Of a stretch of DNA of 64,000 nucleotides, positions 7,517 to 16,632 are shown piece by piece (position 1 is the first letter of the stretch; every line of letters starts with the position of its first letter). Location: assembly GCF_039535115.1 (NCBI RefSeq), contig NZ_BAAAWO010000001.1:1426001-1490000 (forward strand), given 5' to 3'. The DNA comes from Paeniglutamicibacter sulfureus. GTDB lineage: Bacteria > Actinomycetota > Actinomycetes > Actinomycetales > Micrococcaceae. The position numbers were made by a program, and so were the translations under genes. The notes under the pieces were generated by a model. That model had not been told where the DNA came from and searched no databases. It was given only the letters and a program-made list of their open reading frames with translations.

Positions 7517-7546
7517 GGGTGGCCCCCTTAGCTAACGGGACCACCC
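7517..7546 (-). terminator. Hairpin just downstream of flgE
   Basis: GGGTGGCCCC (7517-7526) pairs with GGGACCACCC (7537-7546) with one G-U-type mismatch, ten bases past the flgE stop. There is no U tract; it is a possible attenuator between flgE and the CWB2 gene. Confidence 0.45.
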
Positions 7547-7555
7547 ATACGCGGG

Positions 7556-8728
7556 TTAGCGCTTGAGGTTGGCCAGTTCCTGGAGAACCTCGTCGCTGGT
7601 GGTGATGATGCGGGCGTTGGCCTGGAAGCCGCGCTGGGCAACGATCAGGTTGGTGAATTCCTGGGAGAGGTCAACGTTGGACATTTCCAGCATGCCGCCG
7701 GAGATGGTGCCCATGCCCGGGTCCCCCGGTACGCCGTATTCGATGGCGCCCGAGTTGGCGGTGACGGTGTAGCCCGATCCTCCGGTCTTCTGCAGGCCGC
7801 CGGGGTTGGCCACGGAGCCAAGGGCGATCTGCGCGATGGCCTGCTGCGCGCCGTTGGAGAAGGTTCCCGTCAGCGTGCCGTCCGAGCCCAGCGTGTAGGA
7901 CTCGAGGGTTCCGGCGGAGCGGCCGTTCTGCTCGGCGATCGACACGGTCTTGAGCCCTGCATAGCCGGTAACCGCGGACAGGTCCACGGCGATGCCGCCG
8001 AGGTTCATGGTGCCGCCGTTGAGGGTTCCGTCGTTGGCGAGGGCCAGCGTTGCGGTGCCGGTGGCCCCGGCGCCGTCATTGCCCGCGACATTCCAGCCGT
8101 TCGCGGTGCGCGTGAACGTCATGGTCATGGTGCGGCTCGTGCCGTCCGCAGCGAAGATCTCCTTGTCCTGCACGATGGATTCGCCGGTGGCGGTTTCCTT
8201 GGGCAGGTTGCCGGAGAGTCCGGCGGTGCTGGTGCCGACACCCGGTGCGAGCAGGTCCCGCGGCAGGGCGACGTCGGTCAGGGCGCCGCCAGTGGCCAGC
8301 TGCCCGCCCTGGGCCATCCAGCCCTGCACGATGCCGCCGTCGGCGCTGGTCAGCCTGCCGTTGGCGTCAAATTCGAAGGCACCGGAGCGGGTGAGCGAGG
8401 TGGCATTCCCCGAGCGCGTGGCGAAGAATCCTTCACCGGCGATCATCATGTCCGAGGAACGGCCGGTGCTCTGGGCGGATCCCTGGCCGAAGTTGGTCGA
8501 GATGCCCGCGACCTGCACGCCGAGACCGACCTGGGCGGGGTTGCGCCCGCCGGCGTTCTCGCCCGGGGTCGTGGCGCCCTGGGTCATTTGGGACAGGGTG
8601 TCCTGGAACTGGACGGAGGAAGACTTGAAGCCCGACGTGTTGACGTTGGCAATGTTGTTGCCGGTGGTGTCAAGCATGGTCTGGTGGGCGCGAAGACCGG
8701 AAATTCCTGAATACAGTGAACGAAGCAT
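7556..8728 (-). CDS. flgE: Flagellar hook protein FlgE
   Basis: Hook protein of 390 residues. The N-terminal rod/hook signature is complete (MLRSLYSGISGLRAHQTMLD, then TTGNNIANVNTSGFKSSSVQ). The FlaE/hook central domain is about residues 90-320 (DMMIAGEGFFATRSG starts it), and the C-terminal family motif is DLSQEFTNLIVAQRGFQANA, followed by TTSDEVLQELANLKR. It is exported by the flagellar type III system and assembled on the FlgD cap. It lies downstream of flgD and upstream of a hairpin at 7517-7546. Confidence 0.95.
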   Translation of the reverse strand: MLRSLYSGISGLRAHQTMLDTTGNNIANVNTSGFKSSSVQFQDTLSQMTQGATTPGENAGGRNPAQVGLGVQVAGISTNFGQGSAQSTGRSSDMMIAGEGFFATRSGNATSLTRSGAFEFDANGRLTSADGGIVQGWMAQGGQLATGGALTDVALPRDLLAPGVGTSTAGLSGNLPKETATGESIVQDKEIFAADGTSRTMTMTFTRTANGWNVAGNDGAGATGTATLALANDGTLNGGTMNLGGIAVDLSAVTGYAGLKTVSIAEQNGRSAGTLESYTLGSDGTLTGTFSNGAQQAIAQIALGSVANPGGLQKTGGSGYTVTANSGAIEYGVPGDPGMGTISGGMLEMSNVDLSQEFTNLIVAQRGFQANARIITTSDEVLQELANLKR

Positions 8729-8788
8729 GGTGGATGTCTTTCTGCGTTGAAGGAAACTGGGTGGAACAAGAAAACTTGGGGCGGACGC

Positions 8789-9295
8789 TTAGGCGCCCAG
8801 GGCATCCGGTTCGGCGGTTTCGGACTCCGCGTCCCCGCCCTCGGGCGGGGTATCCGGCATCGTGTCCTGCTCCGGATCGGGAACCGGTGCAGCGGGTGCC
8901 GCGATGCCGATGATCTGCGCGTAAGGGATCTGCTGCTCCCCCACCGTGACAACGGGCGCTCCCTGTGCAAAGGACACCGCGGTGACCACCCCGGTGATCG
9001 GCGGTTCCCCGGCGGTGGTGATTTCCTGACCAATCAGCGAGGATGCCGCCAGTCGCTGCTGGATGTCCAACGAGGCTTCCTGGGTGGCGCTGAGGGTGTT
9101 CATGCGTTCCATGGAGGCCAGCTGGGTGGTCTGGGAAATCATCTGGTTGGTGTCCATGGGCGAGCTCGGGTCCTGGTTGGCCAGCTGGGTGACCAGCAGG
9201 TGCAGGAACACTTCTCCGTCCATGCTTTGTTTGGGGGCACGAACGGGCGCGGCTGTTGCCCCGAATTGCGTCGCTTCGATGGGTGGCACTGTCAT
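8789..9295 (-). CDS. flgD: Flagellar hook assembly (cap) protein FlgD
   Basis: Hook-cap scaffold of 168 residues. The conserved N-terminal block is visible (MDGEVFLHLLVTQLANQDPS, then PMDTNQMISQTTQLASMERM). The C-terminal half (GVVTAVSFAQGAPVVTVGEQ) resembles the short Tudor-like part, without the long Fn3-like domain of enteric FlgD. It ends in an acidic Pro-rich tail. It sits between fliK and flgE, the order common in Gram-positives. Confidence 0.92.
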   Translation of the reverse strand: MTVPPIEATQFGATAAPVRAPKQSMDGEVFLHLLVTQLANQDPSSPMDTNQMISQTTQLASMERMNTLSATQEASLDIQQRLAASSLIGQEITTAGEPPITGVVTAVSFAQGAPVVTVGEQQIPYAQIIGIAAPAAPVPDPEQDTMPDTPPEGGDAESETAEPDALGA

Positions 9296-9310
9296 GGGGG
9301 GGTGTCCTTC

Positions 9311-10846
9311 CTAGGCCATCACGTCGAGATGGGAAGTATCGTGCAGGGCAAGGGTGGTTTCCCGCCCCGGTGTTTCGGGTGCCGGTTCGCCGCGGGTGCG
9401 CATTCCCGGAGAAGGGGCACCGGTGAAGGGACGTGCGTCCCCGCCGCCCGCGTTCTGGCTGCCGGTGTGGCCGCCAGAAGTGGAGGAGGAATCCGTCCCG
9501 GTCGACAGCATGATGGTTCCTGAGCCCGTGGCGGCCAATTCACGGCGCAGTTCCGGCAGCATGGCACGCAAAGCCTCGCGCCCGGCGTCCGTGGGTGCAG
9601 ACAGCTCCATGCGGATGCCTTCACCGCCCAGGACCGCCTTGACGGTAATGGGCCCCAACGCCTCGGGAGCGATGTTGACACTCAGTGTTCGTTCCCCGTT
9701 AGGTCCTGCGGCAAGGCTGGCGATGGGCCCGAGCAATTGCCGGTGCAACGGGGCCGGTGTCTGGGTCCGCTGCAAGGGCGTGTCCACGGCGGAAGACTCG
9801 AGCGGCTCCACTGCCGAGGAGCTTGCATCGCCGACGACACCGGCCGCCGCCGTCGCTCCAGTAGCGGCCATCCGGACATCGCCCTGGCCGACGACAACAG
9901 GAATCGGCTGGGAGCCGGAGTTGGATACAGCCTGTACCTCTTGCGTTCCGGCCGGCGCCGTGGCGGCACTGCCGGCCTGAGTTTGGCCTGCGTCCGGTTC
10001 CTGCTGCACATGGACCGAGTTGGCATCCGGTGCGGTTACCTGGCCGTGGATTTCAGCGTTCGGCACCGCCGCTACGGGTTGGCCAGTGGGTGTTGCAGCC
10101 GCTTTCATGACTGGAGCCAATGCATCCTTGGTTCCAGTGGGTTCGGAATTGGCGGACACCGCGAGTGCTTGCGGTGACGGTGTTGGGGCAGCGCCGGAAC
10201 CGGCGACGGTGGTCCCAGGAATGGGCGCCACATGCAGGGGCGACCCGCCTTCGGGCAACTGAAGAACCAACAAGGGCGCCTCCGCGACAGGCAGTTGCGT
10301 AGCTTCCGGCGGAGGAACTGCACTGGGACTCGGCACAACCAGCCACGGCGCGACGGCCACCGGCAATGGCGAGCCTGCCGGTGAACCAGCGACCTGTTCG
10401 GCGGAAACGGGCTCGGTGGAACCGGCCGCCTGCTCGTTGCCGGTTTTGGTGACCGTTGTGGATCCCGCGGGCGGCGCCGCATGAGCCGACAGTGCCGGAT
10501 GCTGCGCCCGCTGGTTCATCACGGCCTCTGCATCCGCTGCTGAGGTATTCGATGTCCGTGCAGCAGGTGCGGCGGTTTCCAAGGACTGCGAGCAAACTAG
10601 GGATGCTTCCGGGGTGTCGATTGCCAGTTGCCCATTTTCTGGATTCGCCGGTTCTGCATCTGTTGCCCCCACACCGATCGCCACAGGTGTACCCGGGTTA
10701 CCGGGTACAGGCGAGCCGGGAATCATGGAGGCAAAGACCTCGGCGAACTGACCCGAAGGAGAGGCGCCCGGGTCCGCGGATTTCGCGGAAGCCGAGGACG
10801 CAGGGGATACCGGCAGTGTGGAGTGGGTGGACGGGAAGGGAATCAT
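9311..10846 (-). CDS. fliK: Flagellar hook-length control protein FliK
   Basis: Ruler protein of 511 residues that controls hook length and switches export specificity. Residues 1-370 are a low-complexity Pro/Ala/Ser/Thr region, as expected for the ruler. The conserved Flg_hook C-terminal domain is at about 375-450 (PLHRQLLGPIASLAAGPNGE, then LSVNIAPEALGPITVKAVLG and REALRAMLPELRRELAATG). A disordered tail follows. The start overlaps the stop of the NlpC/P60 gene by four bases. The sequence of the ruler part will be poorly conserved, so the family call rests on the C-domain and position. Confidence 0.88.
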   Translation of the reverse strand: MIPFPSTHSTLPVSPASSASAKSADPGASPSGQFAEVFASMIPGSPVPGNPGTPVAIGVGATDAEPANPENGQLAIDTPEASLVCSQSLETAAPAARTSNTSAADAEAVMNQRAQHPALSAHAAPPAGSTTVTKTGNEQAAGSTEPVSAEQVAGSPAGSPLPVAVAPWLVVPSPSAVPPPEATQLPVAEAPLLVLQLPEGGSPLHVAPIPGTTVAGSGAAPTPSPQALAVSANSEPTGTKDALAPVMKAAATPTGQPVAAVPNAEIHGQVTAPDANSVHVQQEPDAGQTQAGSAATAPAGTQEVQAVSNSGSQPIPVVVGQGDVRMAATGATAAAGVVGDASSSAVEPLESSAVDTPLQRTQTPAPLHRQLLGPIASLAAGPNGERTLSVNIAPEALGPITVKAVLGGEGIRMELSAPTDAGREALRAMLPELRRELAATGSGTIMLSTGTDSSSTSGGHTGSQNAGGGDARPFTGAPSPGMRTRGEPAPETPGRETTLALHDTSHLDVMA

Positions 10847-11670
10847 GCGCCACTCACCGCGGTCGCGAACAGAGCGCGCTGCGCTGCCGCGGTGAGCTCG
10901 GCCTGCTGGGTCGCGGCAGAGGCCGTGGCGGCGGCAGGGGTCTTGGCCTCGCCCGGCCCGGCGGTTGCGGAGGGCACAATGCGGCGAATGGTCATGATCG
11001 TGGCATCGGTTTCAAAGAGTTTCCGGATGCTCACGCTTTCCCCCGGACGCGGGGCATGGATCATCTTGTTGTCTCCCAGGTAGATGCCAATATGGCCACC
11101 CCCACGGGTGACAATCAGGTCGCCGGGCTTGGCCTTGGCCAAGGAGGGAACCTCGGTTCCTTCCTTGGCCTGTTGCCGGGCTACCCGGGGAAGTTCCACG
11201 CCCAAATCCCTGAAGGTGTGCTGCACGAAGGACGAGCAGTCAAGGCCGATCTTGGGGTTGTTTCCGCCCCACACGTACGGGATACCCAAGTATTTCTTCG
11301 CGTTCTGCACCACGTCGGAGCCATCCACGCCGTCCGCCGTTGCCGGAGGCTCCTTGCCCACCGACCTGGATTTTTCGACTGCTGAACCGGACACCGGTGC
11401 AGGTGAGTGCACAGGTGCCGGTGACGCGGTGACAGGGCTTGCCGCCGCCGGAGGTGCCATGGCCTGTTGCAGTGCCTGGGTGAACGCAGCGGGAGTCGTG
11501 GGCAGTGCACCCGGAGTTGCACCGAGTCCCGGGACGGTGCCGGCCAAAGCAGCAGCACTCGCGGAACCGGCGGGCGATGCCTCGTCCTTCGCGGGTGTCG
11601 GGGTTCCGCTGACGCGCGCCAGTGTCGATTGGATAGCGCCAATTCGAGTTGCCATGCCGTCAAAGCTCAC
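10843..11670 (-). CDS. NlpC/P60 peptidoglycan hydrolase within the flagellar operon
   Basis: Protein of 275 residues. The N-terminal 110 residues are Ala/Pro-rich without a signal peptide. The NlpC/P60 papain-like domain spans about residues 125-230. The catalytic Cys is in GLDCSSFVQHTF, the His in RGGGHIGIYLG, and a third polar His in KMIHAPRPG. The domain normally cleaves peptidoglycan stem peptides. With no Sec signal and a place between fliJ and fliK, it probably leaves through the flagellar export apparatus and opens the wall for the rod, the job FlgJ does in proteobacteria. That role is inference. Start and stop overlap the neighbours by four bases, so it is part of the operon. Confidence 0.85.
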   Translation of the reverse strand: MSFDGMATRIGAIQSTLARVSGTPTPAKDEASPAGSASAAALAGTVPGLGATPGALPTTPAAFTQALQQAMAPPAAASPVTASPAPVHSPAPVSGSAVEKSRSVGKEPPATADGVDGSDVVQNAKKYLGIPYVWGGNNPKIGLDCSSFVQHTFRDLGVELPRVARQQAKEGTEVPSLAKAKPGDLIVTRGGGHIGIYLGDNKMIHAPRPGESVSIRKLFETDATIMTIRRIVPSATAGPGEAKTPAAATASAATQQAELTAAAQRALFATAVSGA

Positions 11671-12092
11671 GGTGTCTTCCCTTCATAGGCGCTGGTGGCA
11701 CCCAAGTCGTCAAGGAGCAATTGTTCACGGGAGAGGGCTTCGGTACGTACCCTCACCTCATGGCGGTCGGCCAGCTTTTCCAGGGCCTTGAGCTCCTTGC
11801 GGGCCTGGCCATGGGTTTCCCGGGCTTCTTCGGCTTTCCCGTCCAAGCTGGAAACCAGGGTGTCCAGCTCCAGCAGCATGCCTCGCGTTGAGGCACGCGA
11901 GGCAACCAAGGCCATCAGCGTCTCGCTGTCCACCGGTGCCCGCTCGGGAGCGGCCATGGCATCGCGCATGGCGTTCCGTTCCATGGTCCGCTGGCGCAGG
12001 CTGCGGTTGGCTGCGGCGAGGTCTCCGGCCGCCTTGGTTTCCTGCAGTCCGCGAAGGCGCAGCAGTCCCGAAAGCGCAAATCCCTTGGACAT
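11667..12092 (-). CDS. fliJ: Flagellar export protein FliJ
   Basis: Protein of 141 residues, almost entirely charged alpha-helix and predicted coiled coil, as in FliJ. The opening FALSGLLRLRGLQETKAAGD matches the family pattern of a short hydrophobic start followed by L-R-x-x-Q-E. FliJ sits in the centre of the FliI hexamer and links it to the FlhA gate. It starts immediately after fliI. Primary sequence is weakly conserved, so the assignment depends on coiled-coil character, length and its place next to fliI. Confidence 0.85.
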   Translation of the reverse strand: MSKGFALSGLLRLRGLQETKAAGDLAAANRSLRQRTMERNAMRDAMAAPERAPVDSETLMALVASRASTRGMLLELDTLVSSLDGKAEEARETHGQARKELKALEKLADRHEVRVRTEALSREQLLLDDLGATSAYEGKTP

Positions 12093-13411
12093 CAGGACAC
12101 TCCCATGGTTCGTAGCAATGATTGAAGTTCGGCCCAGGATTGGCCGCTGGGCACCGGCTCCTCGAGCCGTTGCTGCAGGAAGCGGTTGATGGCAGCTTCA
12201 TGATCGACAGCCGCGTCCGCCAACGGGTTGCTTCCGCGCTGGTAGGCACCAACATCCAAGAGGTCCTGCACGGCACGGCGCGCGGCCATGACCTTGCGCA
12301 GAGTGCCGGCCGCGGCGGCCTGTTCAAGGCTGGTCACCCGGGAGGCGACGCGCGAAACCGAGGCCAATGCGTCAATGGACGGGAAGTGGCCGGAGATGGC
12401 CAGTTTCCGATCCAGGACTATGTGCCCGTCCAGCAGCGAACGGGTCGCATCGGCGATGGGTTCGTTGTGGTCGTCCCCGTCCACCAGCACGGTGTAGATC
12501 CCGGTGATGGAACCAGTCGCGGACGTGCCGGCACGCTCAAGCAGCCGGGCCAGCAGGGAGAAGGTGGAAGGCGGGTAGCCGCGCGTTGCCGGAGGTTCCC
12601 CGGCCGAAAGCCCGATTTCGCGCTGGGCCATGGCCACACGGGTCAGGGAATCCATCATCAACAGGACCTGCGCACCGGATTCGCGGAATGACTCGGCAAT
12701 GCGGGTGGCCACAAAGGCCGCCCGCAGGCGCATGCGCGCCGGTTCGTCGGCGGTGGACACCACGACGATCGAGCGGGCCAGGCCCTCGGCTCCAAGGTCT
12801 TCCTCAAGGAATTCCCTGACCTCGCGCCCGCGCTCCCCCACCAGGGCAATGACATTGATCTGGGCCGAGGTGCCACGGGCAATCATGGACAACAGCGAGG
12901 ACTTGCCGACTCCGGATCCGGCGAATAGCCCGATGCGCTGGCCGGCACCCACCGCGGTGAGGGTGTCCATGGCGCGGACCCCCAGCTGCAGCGGAGTGGT
13001 GATCCGGCTGCGTTCCAGCGCCGCTGGTGCCTGATGCTCCATGGGAACCAGGGTGTGCTCCCCCAACGGGCCAAGCCCGTCAATGGGCTGGCCCAGCCCA
13101 TCCAGCACCCTGCCAAGCAGTCCCGTGCCGACGGGAATGTAGGCGGCCGATCCGCTGCTGTGCACGAAATCGCCGACCCTGATGTCATCCATCAGCCCCA
13201 GCGGCATGCAGTGCAAGGTGTCCCGGCGCGCGGCAACCACTTCGGCGGCAACCTTGTCGTCGCCGATCTCCAGCACCGTGCCCAAGGGCGCATTCAGGCC
13301 CGCAACCTCAAGCCCCAACCCGACCACCGAACTCACCACTCCCATTCGCACAGGCTCGGCCGCAAGGAGTGCTGCGTCAAGGCCGGTCCAGGTTTGCGTT
13401 TCTAGGCTCAT
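12092..13411 (-). CDS. fliI: Flagellum-specific ATPase FliI
   Basis: Type III export ATPase of 439 residues, related to F1-beta. Visible features are Walker A GLFAGSGVGKSSLLSM (about 160-175), the GERGREVREFLEEDLG block, Walker B in VLLMMDSLTRVAMAQREIGL, and the family motif TRGYPPSTFSLLARLLERAG. The C-terminal helical domain closes the hexamer. It acts at the base of the export gate with FliH (upstream) and FliJ (downstream) and overlaps or abuts both. Complete by length. Confidence 0.96.
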   Translation of the reverse strand: MSLETQTWTGLDAALLAAEPVRMGVVSSVVGLGLEVAGLNAPLGTVLEIGDDKVAAEVVAARRDTLHCMPLGLMDDIRVGDFVHSSGSAAYIPVGTGLLGRVLDGLGQPIDGLGPLGEHTLVPMEHQAPAALERSRITTPLQLGVRAMDTLTAVGAGQRIGLFAGSGVGKSSLLSMIARGTSAQINVIALVGERGREVREFLEEDLGAEGLARSIVVVSTADEPARMRLRAAFVATRIAESFRESGAQVLLMMDSLTRVAMAQREIGLSAGEPPATRGYPPSTFSLLARLLERAGTSATGSITGIYTVLVDGDDHNEPIADATRSLLDGHIVLDRKLAISGHFPSIDALASVSRVASRVTSLEQAAAAGTLRKVMAARRAVQDLLDVGAYQRGSNPLADAAVDHEAAINRFLQQRLEEPVPSGQSWAELQSLLRTMGVS

Positions 13412-14022
13412 GTGCCAGCCCTCCGCAGGGCGATTTGGGCCCGCTCAAGCGCGGTTGCAATGCGCGCATCAAGGAAGCCCTCGTCGAAGGCTGTCAGCGC
13501 GTCGCCACGGATTAACGAGGGGTCGGGAATCAAAGCTATGTCGGTGCCCGGCAAGGTTTCCAAGCCCAGCAGCTCCAAGTCTTTCGGGTTCATGCGAACC
13601 TGACGCACGGTGGGGGCATCAACGCCGTCCATGGCGCGATCGAGTGCCGCCTTGGCCCCGAAGCGATGATTCGACAATTCGGCACCCACGATTTTTTCGG
13701 CCAGCAGCAGCGCCGATTCCACCATCACGGTGGAAGCCTGCTCCAGCACAGGGACCGTGCAAGCATGTAAGGCGGCGGCCGCGGCATGCAACGCTGCGAT
13801 AGCCGCGGCGTGTTCTTCGTCCCGGGCAGATTGGCCTACAGCGGCAGCGCGAGCCAAGACTTCGCGCTGGGTACGCGCTACGGCCTCGGCGGCTCGGATG
13901 CCCTGAGCGTAACCAGTAGCGTATCCGTGAGCCTGCGAGTTGAGTCTGTCGCTACTGGTGTCAGATAAGGGATTCAGTACACCGAACTTCACTGTTTCGA
14001 AAGTGACTGGCTCATAGGACAT
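13408..14022 (-). CDS. fliH: Flagellar assembly protein FliH
   Basis: Stator-like regulator of FliI, 204 residues from ATG 14022 (MSYEPVTFETVKFGVLNPLS). An in-frame GTG six codons upstream is possible. The N-terminal half is an Ala/Glu-rich helix (GYATGYAQGIRAAEAVARTQ) that would form the elongated dimer stalk, and the C-terminal domain ends the protein. The start overlaps the fliG stop by 11 bases and the end overlaps fliI by four. The sequence is divergent, as usual for FliH; order fliG-fliH-fliI supports the call. Confidence 0.85.
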   Translation of the reverse strand: MSYEPVTFETVKFGVLNPLSDTSSDRLNSQAHGYATGYAQGIRAAEAVARTQREVLARAAAVGQSARDEEHAAAIAALHAAAAALHACTVPVLEQASTVMVESALLLAEKIVGAELSNHRFGAKAALDRAMDGVDAPTVRQVRMNPKDLELLGLETLPGTDIALIPDPSLIRGDALTAFDEGFLDARIATALERAQIALRRAGT

Positions 14023-15037
14023 AGTCGTCCTTGTCGGCACGCTTGATCGTTATTTCCCCGCTGGCTTCCAGTGCCCGGATGGTCTGAACTATATCGGCGC
14101 GGGCCTCTTCCACCAGCGAAATGCGCACCTTTCCCATTGAAGATATTTCGGCATCTAGGATGCTTCTGGTGCGTTCCGAGATATTTCCCCGGACGGTATC
14201 TTCGACGTCGGTCGACACACCCTTGAGCGCAAGGGCCAACGTTGTGGGGTCGACTCCGCGCAGAACGCGCTGGACGTCGATGCGATCGAACTTGACAAGG
14301 TCAGCGAAGGACAGCATGCGTGAGCGCACTTCCTCGGCCAATTCGGGATCGCTCTCGTCTAGCGAGGAGAGCACTTCCTTTTCCACCGCGATGTTCGAGC
14401 GGTTCAAAATGTCCACCAACGGCTGGATGCCTCCGACGGCCTGAAGGGGTTCGTGACTGGCCATAACGGATCCGGTACGCTTCTTCAGTTCCTCGGCCAC
14501 CACGCGCACGGCTTCGGGCACGGCGGTACCCATGGCGGCCAGAGCCACGACAACGGCAGAGCGTTGGGAAGAGTCGAATCCTGCCAGCACCGAGGAAGCC
14601 ACCTCGGGGCGCAAGTGGGCCAAAACCAAGGCGATGGTTTGCGGCAGTTCGCCGTCGAGAAGTGAGGCTATGTGCGCTGGTTCGGTGGATTCAAGGAATT
14701 CAAAAGTCATCCCCGCCATCGTGGAGGAAAGACGGTTCATCACGGTCATGGCCTTCTCGGCCCCGAAAGATGCTTCCAACAGGCTAGCGGCCGTGTCACG
14801 ACCCCCACGAGCATTCGGTTTCCCGGCCGTAGCCAGGTCGTGAAGCTCGTTGATGGCATGTTCGACTTGTTGGGCTTCAACACGGCTCAGGCGCACGATT
14901 TCCGCAGCGATCTCATCTGCCTCGAACTCAGAGAACTGTCGCATGACTTCCGCCGCTTGGCGCGTTTCGAGTTGCATCAGCAATACTGCAACCTTCTGTA
15001 TGCCTGTCAGATTCCCGGTTGCCGGGGGCTGCTTCAT
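14012..15037 (-). CDS. fliG: Flagellar motor switch protein FliG
   Basis: Rotor protein of 341 residues that takes torque from MotA. The N-terminal domain (LTGIQKVAVLLMQLETRQAA) binds FliF. The middle ARM-like domain contains PQTIALVLAHLRPEVASSVL, and the C-terminal domain holds the charged torque helix (DLVKFDRIDVQRVLRGVDPT). Length matches the family (about 335). It overlaps the fliF stop by four bases. Confidence 0.96.
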   Translation of the reverse strand: MKQPPATGNLTGIQKVAVLLMQLETRQAAEVMRQFSEFEADEIAAEIVRLSRVEAQQVEHAINELHDLATAGKPNARGGRDTAASLLEASFGAEKAMTVMNRLSSTMAGMTFEFLESTEPAHIASLLDGELPQTIALVLAHLRPEVASSVLAGFDSSQRSAVVVALAAMGTAVPEAVRVVAEELKKRTGSVMASHEPLQAVGGIQPLVDILNRSNIAVEKEVLSSLDESDPELAEEVRSRMLSFADLVKFDRIDVQRVLRGVDPTTLALALKGVSTDVEDTVRGNISERTRSILDAEISSMGKVRISLVEEARADIVQTIRALEASGEITIKRADKDDYVL

Positions 15038-16632
15038 TCGGTGCTCCGATCGTCCATCACGGTGCGCAGGTAATCAGCCATCGCGGCTGGATCGCTGGCG
15101 GCAAGTGCCGCCAGTTGCTCACGTTTGATGTGTTGTGGGGTTACCAACGGAGCCACGGGCTCGGGGGTCGGAACCTGGCTAATGGCCATGGTGTTAAGGG
15201 ACGCGACCTCGGCTGCTGCCGGTGCCGGTGGCAGCGACGTGAATTCGCGGAACTCGCCCAGGTCCACCGGTTCGCGGTTTTGCTTGTTGCGCCTCACATA
15301 GAGTGCGTAAACCACCGCAAGGATCAGTGCCAGGCCAATGACCCCGGCAATGATCAAGGTGCGCTGGAGCTCCGCGGTGCGGGCTGCCTCCTCCGCGGCG
15401 GCTGCGGCGGCGAGCGCTTCCTCCGCGGCTGCGGCGCCGTCGGCGTTGAAGGGCACGACCGAGACGTTGACGGTGTCGTTGCGTGCCTCGTCGATACCTG
15501 CCGCGGTGCTGACCATCTGGGTGATGTCGGGGATGCTCAGGCCCTGGGTGGCTGCCGAGTTCAGGGCCACCGAGACGCTCTGCCGGTTCAGGTTGCCGGA
15601 GGGGATCAAGCGGTTCTCGGTCACCTTGTTCACCGCATTGGTGCGTTGGTTGTCGGTGGAGGTGAAGGTTCCCTCGCCGTTCTCGCCGCCGGGCACCGCA
15701 ATGTTGTCTGGACCCAGCACGCCTGCGCCGGCCCCGCCACTGCCCTCGTATTCCTCTTCCTTGACGGATTCGGTCAGCGCGGGTTCGCCTTCGGGGTTGG
15801 TGAAGGATTCCTCGGTGCGTTCCGCCGATTCCAGGGACAGGTCGGCTGCCACGGCGACCGTGGCGTTGCCCGGGCCGACCACGCGGTCGAGCATGGCCTG
15901 GATGACTCCGGCTACGCGGGTTTCGTAGTCGGCAGCTTGCTTTTCGGCGCCGCCGGTCAACCCGACACCTGCGGCGGAAAGCAATTTGCCCGTCGAATCC
16001 ACGACGGAGATGTCCTCGGCCTTGAGCCCGTCAACGGCCGCGGAGGTCAAGTGCACGATGGCCTGGACCTGGTCGTTGCCCAGGGTCACGTTGGGCTTGG
16101 TTTCGACAAAGATCGAGGCGGTGGGGTTGGTCTTGGAATCCACGAAAACGGTTTGCTCCGGAATGGCAAGCTTGACCGAGGCAAGGTTGACCCCGTCCAT
16201 GGCCTGGATGGTGCTGGCCAGTTCGCCTTCGAGCGCCCGCTTGTAGGTGACGGACTGCTGGAATTCGCTGGAAGTCACGCCCATGTCATCGAGCAGGGAG
16301 TATCCACTGGTGCCGGCTGTGGGCAGCCCGGCAGCTGCGGCCTTGAGACGCGAGTCGTAGACATTGGCCTCGGGCACCAGTATGGTGCCCCCTCCCCCGG
16401 TAAGTTCATAGGGAACCGAATCGGCCTTCAATTGTTCTACGACACCGGCGGCGTCTTCCGGGGCAAGGCCCGTGAACAACGGTGTCAGCTTGGGCTGGCT
16501 CATGAAGGAAACCAAGGCAATGGTTCCCAAGGCCAGGACGGCGATGCCGATCAAGGCAATGGTGCGTTGTGCCAGGCTGAAGCCGCGCACGGCATCCGCG
16601 GCCTTCGCCAGCGGGGCTGGAACGTTGGCCAC
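15034..16632 (-). CDS. fliF: Flagellar MS-ring protein FliF
   Basis: MS-ring protein of 532 residues. Two membrane spans bracket a large periplasmic region: one at about 25-45 (TIALIGIAVLALGTIALVSF) and one near 435-455 (TLIIAGVIGLALILAVVYAL). The YscJ/FliF domain lies at about 47-220 (PLFTGLAPEDAAGVVEQL, then SVTYKRALEGELASTIQAMD). The cytoplasmic C-tail that binds FliG ends the protein. Start and stop overlap fliE and fliG. Confidence 0.96.
   Translation of the reverse strand: MANVPAPLAKAADAVRGFSLAQRTIALIGIAVLALGTIALVSFMSQPKLTPLFTGLAPEDAAGVVEQLKADSVPYELTGGGGTILVPEANVYDSRLKAAAAGLPTAGTSGYSLLDDMGVTSSEFQQSVTYKRALEGELASTIQAMDGVNLASVKLAIPEQTVFVDSKTNPTASIFVETKPNVTLGNDQVQAIVHLTSAAVDGLKAEDISVVDSTGKLLSAAGVGLTGGAEKQAADYETRVAGVIQAMLDRVVGPGNATVAVAADLSLESAERTEESFTNPEGEPALTESVKEEEYEGSGGAGAGVLGPDNIAVPGGENGEGTFTSTDNQRTNAVNKVTENRLIPSGNLNRQSVSVALNSAATQGLSIPDITQMVSTAAGIDEARNDTVNVSVVPFNADGAAAAEEALAAAAAAEEAARTAELQRTLIIAGVIGLALILAVVYALYVRRNKQNREPVDLGEFREFTSLPPAPAAAEVASLNTMAISQVPTPEPVAPLVTPQHIKREQLAALAASDPAAMADYLRTVMDDRSTE

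Noticed and set aside
7530..7558. CTAAC-N15-CCCGTTAG, a possible weak sigma-28 promoter for the CWB2 gene
   Set aside because: Two mismatches in the -10 octamer, and the sequence is part of a hairpin; it could equally be chance.
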